From: Actinophytocola glycyrrhizae
GTDB taxonomy: Bacteria; Actinomycetota; Actinomycetes; Mycobacteriales; Pseudonocardiaceae
Direction of reading: 5' to 3'
Assembly (NCBI RefSeq): GCF_042653545.1
Contig: NZ_JBHSIS010000002.1
Coordinates: forward strand, 744,001 to 808,000
Length of the DNA: 64,000 bases
The notes beneath the pieces were generated by a model. That model saw nothing but the letters and a program-made list of their open reading frames with translations, was not told the origin of the DNA and made no database searches. Positions 51,042 through 60,264 of this stretch are shown here, piece after piece; the stretch's first letter is position 1; each line of letters begins with the position of its first letter. The position numbers were made by a program, and so were the translations under genes.

Positions 51042-51542
51042 ATGTCCGAACACGACGACCGCAGGGCGCAGCTGGAAGCGCGCAACGCCGCCATGCGCGA
51101 GAACGTCGCCGCGCTGATGAGCGACCTGCGCCGCCGCACCGCAGGCCTCGCCGAGGCCCAGGCCAAGGCCAACGAGGTCACCGGAAAGGCCACGTCCGAG
51201 GACGGGCTGGTGCGTGCCGAGGTGAACCCGGCCGGGGTGCTCACCAACCTCGAGTTCTCGTGGGCGGCGTTCGACCGGTACACACCGGAGAGCCTGGCCA
51301 AGGCGGTGCTGCAGACCTCGCAGGCCGCGGCCAGGTCAGCGCGCCAGCAGGTCGAGGGCGCGCTTGCCCCGTTCGCCGAGGAGACGCCGGACCTGTCCAA
51401 CCTCTTCGAGGGCGCGCCGTCGTTCGCCGACCTGCTGCGCCCGCCCGCCCCCGGCGAGGAGGGCCAGGACGGCACCCGGCCGTCACGGTCGCGGCGCGAC
51501 GAGGACGACGACGACAACGGCAGCATCTACGGGAGGGACTAG
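51042..51542 (+). CDS. YbaB/EbfC-family protein of an ESX-type locus
   Basis: 166 residues. The N-terminal half is a long amphipathic helix rich in Ala, Arg and Glu (RRAQLEARNAAMRENVAALM), followed by the YbaB-like beta segment TSEDGLVRAEVNPAGVLTNL. The last 40 residues are acidic and disordered. Relatives stand at the head of WXG100 toxin loci in actinomycetes, where they may act as chaperone or nucleoid-type proteins; that role is inferred from context. GAGGGGGAAG lies before the ATG. Six bases separate it from the WXG100 gene. Confidence 0.8.
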   Translation: MSEHDDRRAQLEARNAAMRENVAALMSDLRRRTAGLAEAQAKANEVTGKATSEDGLVRAEVNPAGVLTNLEFSWAAFDRYTPESLAKAVLQTSQAAARSARQQVEGALAPFAEETPDLSNLFEGAPSFADLLRPPAPGEEGQDGTRPSRSRRDEDDDDNGSIYGRD

Positions 51543-51548
51543 GCGCCC

Positions 51549-51866
51549 ATGCCTGACGGATTCAATGTCCAGACAGACCGGCTACTGCGCGGAGCCGGTG
51601 GCTTCGGCAGTTCCGGGGACGCGCTGACCCAGGCGGGTACCACCCTCGGCAGCGCACTGGACGCGCAGGGCGAGTGCTGGGGCGGCGACGAGTCCGGGCA
51701 GGCCTTCGCCAAGGACTACGTGCCGAACTCACAGAAGGTACGTGACGCGTTCGGCTCGCTGGCCGAAGCGCTGCACGCGATCAGGACGGCGCTCGAGGAG
51801 TCGGCCAACTCCTACGACAACGTCGAAACACAGAGCACCGACGGCTACCGGGCGATGGAAGGCTGA
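51549..51866 (+). CDS. WXG100-family ESX secretion partner
   Basis: 105 residues forming the helix-turn-helix hairpin of WXG100 proteins, with the turn at ECWGGDESGQAFAKDY (Trp-Gly-Gly). The C-terminal helix ends in an YxxxD/E-like region (SYDNVETQSTDGYRAM). It would pair with the N-terminus of the toxin encoded directly downstream and guide it to an ESX/type VII secretion machine, none of whose core genes lie in this window. Its stop is 4 bases before the toxin start. Confidence 0.85.
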   Translation: MPDGFNVQTDRLLRGAGGFGSSGDALTQAGTTLGSALDAQGECWGGDESGQAFAKDYVPNSQKVRDAFGSLAEALHAIRTALEESANSYDNVETQSTDGYRAMEG

Positions 51867-51870
51867 GCAG

Positions 51871-54800
51871 TTGTCGATCACCATCCCACCAGAGATCACC
51901 TGGCTGTTCCCGATCGTCGTCGGGGAGAGCTGGCCGGAAGGCGACGAGGACAAGCTGCGGGCGCTCGGGGACGCCTGGCGCGCGGGGGCTGTCGACGTCG
52001 GTGAGGTCATCGCGCAGGCGAAGACCGCCGCGGACCAGGCCATGGCCGGGATGGAGGGCCCTGCGGCGGACGCGTTCGAGCGGTACTGGAACACGTTCGT
52101 CGAGGGCGCCGACGCTTACCTGACACAGCTCGAGGAGGCCTGCGAGGGCCTCGGCGACTCGTGTGACAACTGCGCGCTCGAGGTGGAGTACGCCAAGTAC
52201 TCGATCATCGCCGCGCTGATCCTGCTCGCGATCGAGATCGCCGCGCTGATCGCCGCCGCCTTCGGCACCTTCGGCGCGTCCACCGCAGGCATCCCGATCG
52301 CGCAGGCCGCCACCCGCATCACCGTGCAGATGATCTTCCGCCAGCTGATCATGGCGATCCTGCGCGAGGTGCTGATCGAGGTCGGCATCGACGTCGCCAT
52401 CCAGGGCCTGCAGATGGCCAAGGGCGACCGCACCAGCTGGGACTGGAGCAAGACCGGCAACGCCGCCCTGTCGGGCGCGATCTCCGGCGCCATCGGCGGC
52501 GGCATGGACTTCATCCCGACCAGGGCCACCGGCCTCGGCGGCAACATCGCGGAAGGCGCCGTCCGCGGCGGCGTCGAAGGCGTGACGTCGACGGTCGCGA
52601 CCGCCGCGATCACCGGCCAGGACATCACCGCGGGCGACCTGCTCCGCGCGGGCGTCTCCGGTGGCGTCGGCGGCAGCATCGGCGGCGCGACGAACCACTA
52701 CAACACGCCGACGGTCAACTCGCCGGACAGCTCGAACATCCCCGGCGGCCCCGGCTCGCCGGATTCGCCTGGGACTCCCGGCGCACCCGACGGCCCATCG
52801 CCATCGCCGACCCCCTCGCCGACGCCCGGTTCGTCCAACTCGCCGGACGGTTCCGGTCCGTCGCCGACCCCGTCCACCCCGGGGAACCGCAACCCCGACA
52901 GCACGACCTCGGCCAGCGGCCTCACCCCGCCGCCGGACGGGCCATCCCCCTCGAACTCGCCAGGGTCGAGCGCGCCGCCGCGCCTCCCCATGTCCGGCCC
53001 CGGTGACGGCCCGTCGCAGAACTCGCCGAGTGGGTACACGGGTGGCCAGCAGGGTGGCGCACCGTCCCAGGCCCCGGGTGGCGGCGCCCCCCGGCCGGGC
53101 GGACCCGCGCCCAGCGCACCGAGTGGCTTCTCCAGCCCTGGTTCTTCGCCTGGCGGTTCTCCCGGTGGCAGCCCCGGCGGTTCTCCCGGAGGGAGTCCCG
53201 GGAGCTCCACGCCGGGTGGTTCCACACCGGGCAGCTCCAGCAGTACCCCTGGCGGCAGCCCCGGCTCGACGCCGGGCGGGACTGGTTCCGGCAGCCCGGG
53301 CAGCGGCGCACCGACGCCTGGCAGCGCCAACCCTGGCGGCCCGAACACGGGCAACCCCGGTGGCGGTCCCACGCCCGGCGGCCCCGGCGCGGGCAACCCC
53401 GGCGGCGGCACACCCGGGGGGCCCAGCGCGGGCAGTCCCGGCGGCGGGCCCACGCCCGGCGGCCCAACTCCAGGTGGTCCTACTCCAGGTGGCCCGACTC
53501 CGGGTGGTCCGACGCCAGGCAGCCCGATGCCCGGTGGCCCCAGCGCAAGCGGCCCGGCTCCAGGTGGCCCGACGCCGGGCGGCCCGGCTCCAGGTGGTCC
53601 CACGCCCGGCAACTCCATGCCCGGCGGTCTCAACGCAGGCGGCCCGACTCCGGGTGGTCCGACTCCGGGTGGTCCGACCCCGGGTGGTCCCACGCCAGGT
53701 GGTCCGGTCCCGACCGGTGGGCCCGGCTTCGGCCCGACCGGCTCCACCCCGGGCGGCAACAGCGGCCCGGCGCCGAGCGGCTTCAACTCCCCCGGCGACG
53801 GCCAGGGCGGCAACCAGGGTGGCGCGGGCCCGGTGGGCGGCGCACCCGTGGGTGGCGCCCCCGGCGGTGGCCCCGGGGGCCGCCAGGGCGAAGGCAACGC
53901 GTACCCGACGACCGGTGCCAGCACGGCAGCCCCGTCCGCGTTCGCCGACACCGGCAACACCTACGCCGACCCGCGCGGCGGCAGCCCGTCCGACCGGATG
54001 CCCGACCAGCGCGGTGTCCCCCAGCAGCCGAACCAGGGTTACGCGGGGTCACCGGCAACCGGCGGTTTCGGCCCGCAACCTGGCGGACCGGCCCCGCAGT
54101 CTGGCGGACCGGCCCCGCAGCCGGGTGGCCCCGGCGGACGCCCTCCGTTCGGTCCCGGTACCAACCCCAACCCGGGCCAGGGCTTCGGCCCCCGCCCGGA
54201 CGGCGGCCCCCAGGCTCTGAACCGCCCACCGCAGTCCGGTCAGCCCCAACCGGGTGGCCCGTCGATGCGCCAGGACACCGGCAGCCCGGCCCGGCCCGAC
54301 GCCACCACGCGTCCCGACGGCACCCCGGCCCGACCCGACAACACGCCGAACCGGCTCGACACCACCCGTCCGGACGGGACGCGTCCCGACGGCACCCCGA
54401 CCAGGCCGGACGCCACCAACCGACCGGACACCACCACCCGTCCCGACGGAAACCGGTCCGAAGCCACCCCGGCACGGCCCGACAACACGCCGAACCGGCC
54501 GGACACCACGGACCGCACCGACACCGACACCCGTCCGGACACCACCCGTCCCGACGGCACGCCGGAGCCGGGCCGGTCCCCCGAGCCCGACGTGTCCCGC
54601 TCCCCCGAGCCGGACGCGTCCCGGTCCCCGGACGAGGGCGCGCCGACCCCGGACGACGGCACCAAGCCGGACCAGCCCATCAACGGCGAGGACTCGGACG
54701 GCCCCACGCCCGACGACGACGCACCGGCCACCGACAGCACGGACCCGGACACGGACGCGCCGCCGGTCAAGGGTGAGCCCGACGACGGCCCGCCGGTCGA

Positions 54801-57333
54801 CGAAGAAGGCGTGCCGCTCAACTACCTCGGCAACCGCCACGGTGAACACCCGTTCGCCGACATGGGTCCGTACGTCCCGATGGGCGGCGACCGCTCCAAC
54901 GGGATGGGCAGCTACGACCAGCGTGTCGCCTCGCTCATCGGGGACCACAACCCGTGGGGTGTGCACGGCACGCGGGACGAGTTCAACGCCAACCACCGGC
55001 CCGACGGGACCTTCGCGACCAACCGGTGGCCCGACAACGACGGTGCGGTGCCCGGTTCCGAGCGGCAGGTCACGCTGCCCCCGGGCACGGTCATCGACCG
55101 GTTCGGGGCCGAGAGCGGGCGGTTCTTCTCGCCGCTCGACCCGAACGGCCAGCCGTACCACTACCGCGACCGGGCGATCTTCCCGGACAACGCGCAGGTC
55201 GGCTACCACGTCTACGTCGTGACGGACCCGAACGGGCTCCAGGGCGAGCTGGCCGACGTCGCGCCCGCGCTCGGGCAGCCCGGCGGCGGCAGGCAGTTCA
55301 CGCTGCCCGAGCACGTCAAGCTGCAGCAGCTGCTCGATGCGGGTCTCCTCACCGAGGTGCGCGTCCCGCCCGCCGACGGCCGGGTGCTGCCGGACTCGTT
55401 CGGCCGCGACAACGGTGACGGCACGCAGAACACCGACACCGTCTCCCTCGACGACACCGGCAACGACACCGGCACCGGCACCGATCCGACGACCGACCCC
55501 GACCGGACCGCGCCGGACACCGGCGCGGCACCACCGCTGCCGGACGACCTGCGGCAGGTCGCGGACGACAGCAGCTTCCGCACCCCGGCGGGCGGCGCGC
55601 TGTTCGACGGGTCGGACGTCCGCACCCGGAACGCGGCGAACGCCGTCGCGCCGATCGACGGGCACTTCGTCCTCGACGTGCACAGCGACGGCCGGCACGC
55701 GATCGTCGACGGTCAGCAGCTCAACGGCGGCGACCTCGCCGACCTGGCCCGGCACCTGGGCTGGAACGGCACCGACCCGATCATCCTCAACGGGTGTGAG
55801 GCGGGGCGCCACCCGGACGGGCTGGCCGCCGACCTGGCGCGGGCGTCGAACGCACAGGTCATCGCGCCGACCGAGCGGTCGTGGTCCGGTGAGCAGAACA
55901 CGACGCCGTACTCGTCCAGCGTCGACAGCGTCGACGACCGGGGCCGGTCCCGGCCGACCATCCCGCCGGACGGCGGCTGGCGGTCGTTCGACCCCGAGGG
56001 CGGCATGCGCGACACCGGCGGCAACGGCCTGCCCGTCGACACCCAGAACACGCAGGCAGGCGACCAGACCGGCAGGCCGGACCCGGACACCACCACGGAC
56101 ACGGCCGGCACGCCGGGCGACGGCCCGACCCAGGAGAACCGCCAGCCGATCCCGCACGGCAACGATGTCGACCGCGGCCGGATCCAGTCGCCGTTCAACC
56201 CGCCGACGGTCACCGACCCCGGTGCGCCGCACACGATCCGCGTCGACGACAACGCGGCCGCGTCGGCGAACCAGAACGACCCGCACCGGCCGCTGCGCGA
56301 TGGTGAGCGGCTGATCGGGCGGACCGGGCTCACACCCAACTCGCAGTACGACGTCCCCGGTCGCGGCACCTACTACACCGACGGCACCGGCACGATCACG
56401 CACGCCGACCTCGAGGTGTCGAACACGCGAGACGGAATGAAGGCGTCCGGCGCCGACCAGAACCCGGACGCGTCCTACCCGGAGCCGAACACGACCTACC
56501 GGATCGACGTGGACGGCTCCCAGCACACCTACACCACGGACGCCGCCGGACTGCCGCCCAGGTACACGGAGTGGAACCCGCCGCAGCCGACCGGCACCCC
56601 GGCGCAGTTCCCCTCCACCGACCCGAACCTGCCGCCGAACGACCCGAGGGTCCGGCCGCCGACACGGGGCGACGCGCTCAGCGACCGCGCCTGCTGGCCG
56701 CCGAACTCGGAGGTCGTCCACGTCACGCCGAACGGGACCACCCGCCTCTACACCGGTGACGCGGACCCGAACACCGGCATGGCCGGGGTCGTGGCGATCG
56801 ACACGTGGTCGAGCCCCGGCAACGGCGCCAACAACAACGTGCTCGTCGCCGACCTCAACCCGGAGCTCAACAACCTCCCGCCGAACACGGTCACGCGGAT
56901 CAACGGTCAGGACGTCTACGTGACGAACGACCATGGCGTGACCTACCACGCGACCGACGAACGCACCTACGGGCACTCGGCACCACGCAGCCAGGAGGCG
57001 CAGGACCTGATCGCGGCGCTGGGCTCCGGCACGGACGGCGGGCACATCCGGCCCACCGCGGCCGACGGCGCACCGGACGCGCGCAACCAGTTCCCGCAGG
57101 ACAGCAACGAGAACCGGCCGCAGTCGGGCCAGCCGTCCAGGGAGACCTGGTACGGCCAGGACCGGGAGGCCGGGCGGGAACAGCGCCGCGGCACCGACTA
57201 CCTGTGGCACGACCTCGAGACGGAGGGTTCGCACACGGCCAACCCGGCACAACCGCAGGTGGTGCACGAGCGGTGGGTGATGCGGGACAGCAGTGGCAGG
57301 ATCAGGCTGCACTTCCGGCGTTACGACAACTAG
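51871..57333 (+). CDS. Polymorphic toxin with TNT, caspase-like and nuclease-like domains
   Basis: 1820 residues, probably from a TTG start at 51871, where homology with ESX-type toxins begins (PPEITWLFPIVVGESWPEG). Residues 1-115 form the WXG100/CpnT-like helical head; 109-140 are strongly hydrophobic (YSIIAALILLAIEIAALIAA). About 275-975 is a low-complexity Gly/Pro/Ser/Thr, then Asp/Pro/Thr/Arg linker. Residues 981-1170 are a TNT (NAD glycohydrolase) domain: WPDNDGAVPGS, IDRFGAESGRFFSP, GYHVYVV, LGQPGGGRQF. About 1220-1380 look caspase-like (CHAT/C80 type) with His1271 (VHSDG) and Cys1309 (LNGCEAG). The C-terminus has a DNA/RNA non-specific nuclease pattern around His1725 (DGGHIRPTAADG, ARNQFPQDSNENR). 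Two immunity-type genes follow. Confidence 0.85.
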   Translation: MSITIPPEITWLFPIVVGESWPEGDEDKLRALGDAWRAGAVDVGEVIAQAKTAADQAMAGMEGPAADAFERYWNTFVEGADAYLTQLEEACEGLGDSCDNCALEVEYAKYSIIAALILLAIEIAALIAAAFGTFGASTAGIPIAQAATRITVQMIFRQLIMAILREVLIEVGIDVAIQGLQMAKGDRTSWDWSKTGNAALSGAISGAIGGGMDFIPTRATGLGGNIAEGAVRGGVEGVTSTVATAAITGQDITAGDLLRAGVSGGVGGSIGGATNHYNTPTVNSPDSSNIPGGPGSPDSPGTPGAPDGPSPSPTPSPTPGSSNSPDGSGPSPTPSTPGNRNPDSTTSASGLTPPPDGPSPSNSPGSSAPPRLPMSGPGDGPSQNSPSGYTGGQQGGAPSQAPGGGAPRPGGPAPSAPSGFSSPGSSPGGSPGGSPGGSPGGSPGSSTPGGSTPGSSSSTPGGSPGSTPGGTGSGSPGSGAPTPGSANPGGPNTGNPGGGPTPGGPGAGNPGGGTPGGPSAGSPGGGPTPGGPTPGGPTPGGPTPGGPTPGSPMPGGPSASGPAPGGPTPGGPAPGGPTPGNSMPGGLNAGGPTPGGPTPGGPTPGGPTPGGPVPTGGPGFGPTGSTPGGNSGPAPSGFNSPGDGQGGNQGGAGPVGGAPVGGAPGGGPGGRQGEGNAYPTTGASTAAPSAFADTGNTYADPRGGSPSDRMPDQRGVPQQPNQGYAGSPATGGFGPQPGGPAPQSGGPAPQPGGPGGRPPFGPGTNPNPGQGFGPRPDGGPQALNRPPQSGQPQPGGPSMRQDTGSPARPDATTRPDGTPARPDNTPNRLDTTRPDGTRPDGTPTRPDATNRPDTTTRPDGNRSEATPARPDNTPNRPDTTDRTDTDTRPDTTRPDGTPEPGRSPEPDVSRSPEPDASRSPDEGAPTPDDGTKPDQPINGEDSDGPTPDDDAPATDSTDPDTDAPPVKGEPDDGPPVDEEGVPLNYLGNRHGEHPFADMGPYVPMGGDRSNGMGSYDQRVASLIGDHNPWGVHGTRDEFNANHRPDGTFATNRWPDNDGAVPGSERQVTLPPGTVIDRFGAESGRFFSPLDPNGQPYHYRDRAIFPDNAQVGYHVYVVTDPNGLQGELADVAPALGQPGGGRQFTLPEHVKLQQLLDAGLLTEVRVPPADGRVLPDSFGRDNGDGTQNTDTVSLDDTGNDTGTGTDPTTDPDRTAPDTGAAPPLPDDLRQVADDSSFRTPAGGALFDGSDVRTRNAANAVAPIDGHFVLDVHSDGRHAIVDGQQLNGGDLADLARHLGWNGTDPIILNGCEAGRHPDGLAADLARASNAQVIAPTERSWSGEQNTTPYSSSVDSVDDRGRSRPTIPPDGGWRSFDPEGGMRDTGGNGLPVDTQNTQAGDQTGRPDPDTTTDTAGTPGDGPTQENRQPIPHGNDVDRGRIQSPFNPPTVTDPGAPHTIRVDDNAAASANQNDPHRPLRDGERLIGRTGLTPNSQYDVPGRGTYYTDGTGTITHADLEVSNTRDGMKASGADQNPDASYPEPNTTYRIDVDGSQHTYTTDAAGLPPRYTEWNPPQPTGTPAQFPSTDPNLPPNDPRVRPPTRGDALSDRACWPPNSEVVHVTPNGTTRLYTGDADPNTGMAGVVAIDTWSSPGNGANNNVLVADLNPELNNLPPNTVTRINGQDVYVTNDHGVTYHATDERTYGHSAPRSQEAQDLIAALGSGTDGGHIRPTAADGAPDARNQFPQDSNENRPQSGQPSRETWYGQDREAGREQRRGTDYLWHDLETEGSHTANPAQPQVVHERWVMRDSSGRIRLHFRRYDN
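53134..53730 (+). repeat. Gly-Pro-rich tandem repeat inside the toxin gene
   Basis: About 600 bases code for repeats of the type PGG-S, PGG-P-T and P-G-G-P-x-A; the DNA unit is a degenerate 15-mer close to GGTGGTCCGACTCCG. It forms a flexible linker in the toxin. Strong internal repetition makes length changes by slippage likely. On the opposite strand it produces a long, collagen-like open frame that is not a gene. Confidence 0.85.
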
Positions 57334-57351
57334 CAGGAGAATCGCGACACC

Positions 57352-57822
57352 ATGTCTGAGCCCAGGGACGAGCAGGCCCGGCAACAGCGGTACGAGGAGT
57401 TGCTGCAGCAGGTCGGTGCGGCGCTGATCGGCGCCGCACCGCAGGGGTGGCGCCGGATCGACCTGATCGCGAAGATCGCCGAGGGCGTGCAGGACTTCGG
57501 CCTCACCGTGATCATGTCCGACATGTCCTACGCGGAGGTCGACACGCCCCCGCAGGCCGGGCAGGCACTCCTGGAGCTGCGCAAGCTGATGTACGAGCCG
57601 GACCGCGGCGCGTGGCTGTCGGCGAGGTACGTGATCAACCCGCCCGGCGAGTTCCGTATCTTCTACAACTACGACCACGACCCGCTGTGGGAGCCACCAA
57701 TCCCGCCCGCGTACCTCGAGCGTGACCTCGCGACCTATCCTCGGCCCGCGGAGAAGGTCCCCGGCTGGCTCCGGCGTTCGATCGAGCAGGCCAGGACGAG
57801 CGGCCGGCCCGAAGCACACTGA
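57352..57822 (+). CDS. YezG/DUF600-type immunity protein
   Basis: 156 residues. FGLTVIMSDMSYAEVDTPPQ, LLELRKLMYEPDRGAWLSAR, FRIFYNYDHDPLWEPPIPP and YLERDLATYPRPAEKVPGWL match the YezG-like family that protects against YeeF-type nuclease toxins. It starts 18 bases after the toxin stop, with AGGAGA upstream. Its target is probably the C-terminal nuclease-like domain of the toxin; the TNT domain would need another inhibitor. Confidence 0.85.
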   Translation: MSEPRDEQARQQRYEELLQQVGAALIGAAPQGWRRIDLIAKIAEGVQDFGLTVIMSDMSYAEVDTPPQAGQALLELRKLMYEPDRGAWLSARYVINPPGEFRIFYNYDHDPLWEPPIPPAYLERDLATYPRPAEKVPGWLRRSIEQARTSGRPEAH

Positions 57823-57850
57823 TCTCGCCTGCTAGGAGGGACCTTCTTTC

Positions 57851-59404
57851 ATGACCCGCCCAACGCCGCTCGGTTTCGAGGAACAGCGCGACCTGCAGCG
57901 GAAGATCGCCGATCTGCTCGTGGTGCGCGCGCCGGCCGATCGCGACCAGATCCGGGTGATGTACCGCGCCACGGGCAACCACGAGGAGATGGTCGGGCAC
58001 ATCCTCGGCATCGACGGCAAGCTCCGGGAGTGGGAGCCGCCGCGTGAACTGGTGGAGTACTACCGGCAGTTGCGGGCGGGCATGTACCGCGAGGAGGCCG
58101 GCACGTGGTCGGCCGCCAGCACGGTGGTCGAGTACCCGATCAAGATCTCGGTCAACTACCTGTTCGAGGAGGACCCGCGCTGGTTGCAGGCGCCGCCCCG
58201 CACCGCGGTGCTCGACGAGCTGGAGATGTTCCCCAGGAAGCCGGACAACGTCGCCGACTGGATGAAGACCGTGCTGCCGAACGCGGAGCGGGTGGCCGAG
58301 GTCGCGGGCCGGTTCCGGCACGCGCGCATCTTCGACTTCCGCGACCAGGGCGGCAGGCCGGTCGTCAACCGGCCGCCGGTGCCCGACGGCGAGGTGGCGC
58401 AGGTGCTGGAGTACCTGAACACCGCGCACGTGATCATGGGTGGCCGCGGCTTCGACAAGGACCTGTTCGACCCGAACAGCGCACCGGACGTGCCTGCGGC
58501 GTTCCACACCGACGGCACCTGGATCTGGCCCGCTTCGGTGCCGCACTACCTGGCCAAGCACGGCGTGCCGCCGGAGGCGGACCTCGTCGCGCACATCCGC
58601 GGCCAGGCGTTCACCCCGCCTCCGCTCGACCAGGACGCCAAGGACGCCGCGTACATCGCGCTCACCGGTGAGGTCCCGGCTCCTACGGCACAGGCACCGG
58701 CGGCTCCGCAGGCTCCCGCGGCACAGGCACCGGCGGCTCCGCAGGCTCCCGCGGCACAGGCACCGGCACCGTCCGGCGACCTGTCCGAAGGCGACCGCCG
58801 GGTCCTGGCGATCATCGAGCGCCGGGTCAGCGAGGCGGGCGCGATCCCCGAGGCGTACCGGATCCTCGGCAGTGCCGAAGGCGCCACGTGCCTCGAGCGC
58901 GTCGGCGACGAGTGGCAGGTCGCGGACTACGAGCGCGGCAAGGCCCGCAACCCGCAGCGCTTCGCACACCTGTGGGACGCGGGCGCGTACCTGCTCGGCA
59001 CGCTGACGATCACGCCGGTGAGCCTGCGTGCGGGCGGCAGCGACCGGAACACGGCGCAGGCGCTCAACGACTGGCCCGTGCAGCCGCTGCCGGGCGAGCC
59101 GCCGCTCACGCTGCTCGCGGAGAAGCACATGGCGGTGCTCATGCCGGGCCGTGAGGTGATCCGCTACGGCCAGCCCGCCGGGAACCTGACCTTCGCCGGG
59201 GACACCGAGTTCGCCGCGATGTCGCTGCGTGCCGAGCGCGAGCAGCAGGGCCCGCGCCGCTACCGCGTGATGCGGGAGCTGCGGACCCTGTCGGGCCGGA
59301 CCGTGCCGTGGCACAACCAGCCCGGCGGCGGCACGGCGTACCTGCTGCCCAAGTCGGTCGACGAGCACCTCGCGGACGGCAGCCTCACCGAGGTCACCGA
59401 GTAG
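57851..59404 (+). CDS. YezG-like/TNT fusion protein
   Basis: 517 residues. The N-terminal 110 residues again show the YezG-like pattern (YYRQLRAGMYREEAGTWSAA, KISVNYLFEEDPRW). A middle region has FHTDGTWIWPASVPHYLAKHG, found in nuclease-toxin immunity and effector proteins. An Ala-Pro-Gln linker (about 277-305) leads to a C-terminal TNT-like domain: EVIRYGQPAGNLTFAG, RYRVMRELRTLSG and WHNQPGGGTAYLLPKS. The TNT copy keeps the QPGGG motif but lacks the WPxNxGF opening seen in the toxin. It may be an immunity protein with a degraded decoy domain, or a second effector. AGGAGG precedes the ATG. Confidence 0.75.
   Translation: MTRPTPLGFEEQRDLQRKIADLLVVRAPADRDQIRVMYRATGNHEEMVGHILGIDGKLREWEPPRELVEYYRQLRAGMYREEAGTWSAASTVVEYPIKISVNYLFEEDPRWLQAPPRTAVLDELEMFPRKPDNVADWMKTVLPNAERVAEVAGRFRHARIFDFRDQGGRPVVNRPPVPDGEVAQVLEYLNTAHVIMGGRGFDKDLFDPNSAPDVPAAFHTDGTWIWPASVPHYLAKHGVPPEADLVAHIRGQAFTPPPLDQDAKDAAYIALTGEVPAPTAQAPAAPQAPAAQAPAAPQAPAAQAPAPSGDLSEGDRRVLAIIERRVSEAGAIPEAYRILGSAEGATCLERVGDEWQVADYERGKARNPQRFAHLWDAGAYLLGTLTITPVSLRAGGSDRNTAQALNDWPVQPLPGEPPLTLLAEKHMAVLMPGREVIRYGQPAGNLTFAGDTEFAAMSLRAEREQQGPRRYRVMRELRTLSGRTVPWHNQPGGGTAYLLPKSVDEHLADGSLTEVTE
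58686..58767 (+). repeat. 33-base tandem repeat (2.5 copies) in the YezG-TNT gene
   Basis: Units begin at 58686 and 58719 with a partial third at 58752; they are identical at the DNA level and encode an 11-residue repeat PAAPQAPAAQA. It forms the linker between the two halves of the protein. Identity of the copies points to recent expansion. Confidence 0.9.
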
Positions 59405-59611
59405 AAAGCTGGGATCGGCAGACAGCGCGCCCCACAGCACGGTGCGGACCCTGGTGTCCAAGCCGCACCCCCCACGGTCCGGCGAGACGGTCCTCGCCGA
59501 CCCGCGCAGGCCGGGCGCGTACCTGTCGCGGGCCCAGCGATGGCGTGGCGCGGATCAGCCGGACAGCCTGCACCGGCACCCGGACCACGCGGGCGGGTCC
59601 GGTTTCCCGGA

Positions 59612-60196
59612 TCACAGGCCGAAGGCGGTCAGTGTCGCGTCCAACATGGACCGCTGGGCCCGTGGTGGGTAGGTCGCCGGGTCGGCGGAGGCCAGGGCCG
59701 CCGCGCCTTCGACCATCGCGATCAGCGCGAACGCCGTCGTCGTCACGCGCGGCGGCGGCCACGCCGGGGCGACGGCCGACACGAGCCTGCTGATCCGGTC
59801 GCGCCAGGCGTGGTTGCCGGTGCGGTGCAGTGCTGCCAGTTCCTCGTCGCCGACGGTGGCGGCCAGGAAACCGACCCATACGACGCTTTCCGTCGCGGTT
59901 TCCTCGTCCAGTGCCATGCCCTGTGCCAGTACCGCGTGCAGGGCCGCCCTCGGGGTCGGTGCCTGCGCTTCCAGCGTGTCGGCGCGGGCTCGGGTGCGTT
60001 CGTGGAGCAACTGCCGTGCGTGCCGGAGCAGTGCCCTGCGGTTGGGGAAGCGGTGCATGACCAGGCCCGTCGTGCAGCCGGCCGCGGCGGCGACCGCGCG
60101 GATCGTGAGGCGCTCGATGCCTTGCCCGGCCAGGACTTCCCACACCGCACGGGAGAGCCGCTCGTGCTGGGCGGGCAGGTCGGCCGTTCGTGACAC
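59612..60196 (-). CDS. TetR-family transcriptional regulator
   Basis: 194 residues. The helix-turn-helix is GIERLTIRAVAAAAGCTTGL followed by VMHRFPNRRALLRHA, the standard TetR start; the C-terminal domain resembles the BetI-like group. GTG at 60196 has GAGGAG ten bases upstream. It is divergent from a GNAT gene across a perfect palindrome (60230-60244) that is probably its operator and would give autoregulation. Confidence 0.87.
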   Translation of the reverse strand: MSRTADLPAQHERLSRAVWEVLAGQGIERLTIRAVAAAAGCTTGLVMHRFPNRRALLRHARQLLHERTRARADTLEAQAPTPRAALHAVLAQGMALDEETATESVVWVGFLAATVGDEELAALHRTGNHAWRDRISRLVSAVAPAWPPPRVTTTAFALIAMVEGAAALASADPATYPPRAQRSMLDATLTAFGL

Positions 60197-60229
60197 GCGT
60201 CCCAGCTCCTCACCAAGGCGTCGTAGCAA

Positions 60230-60244
60230 CTGTTACGGTAACAG
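60230..60244. promoter_or_regulatory. Probable TetR operator
   Basis: CTGTTACGGTAACAG, a perfect 15-base palindrome around a single central base, typical for TetR sites. It lies 33 bases upstream of the TetR GTG and 20 bases upstream of the GNAT GTG. A partial second half-site (TGTTAT) follows at 60246-60251. Confidence 0.8.
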
Positions 60245-60264
60245 ATGTTATGAGAGGAGCGGGC

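Noticed and set aside
52698..53960. 420-codon open frame on the minus strand coding a collagen-like Gly-Pro-Pro protein
   Set aside because: It is the reverse-strand shadow of the toxin's Gly/Pro linker; no ribosome-binding site, and it lies wholly inside a real gene.
54049..57819. 1256-codon open frame on the minus strand
   Set aside because: High-GC shadow of the toxin and immunity genes, Arg/Val-rich with no domain pattern.
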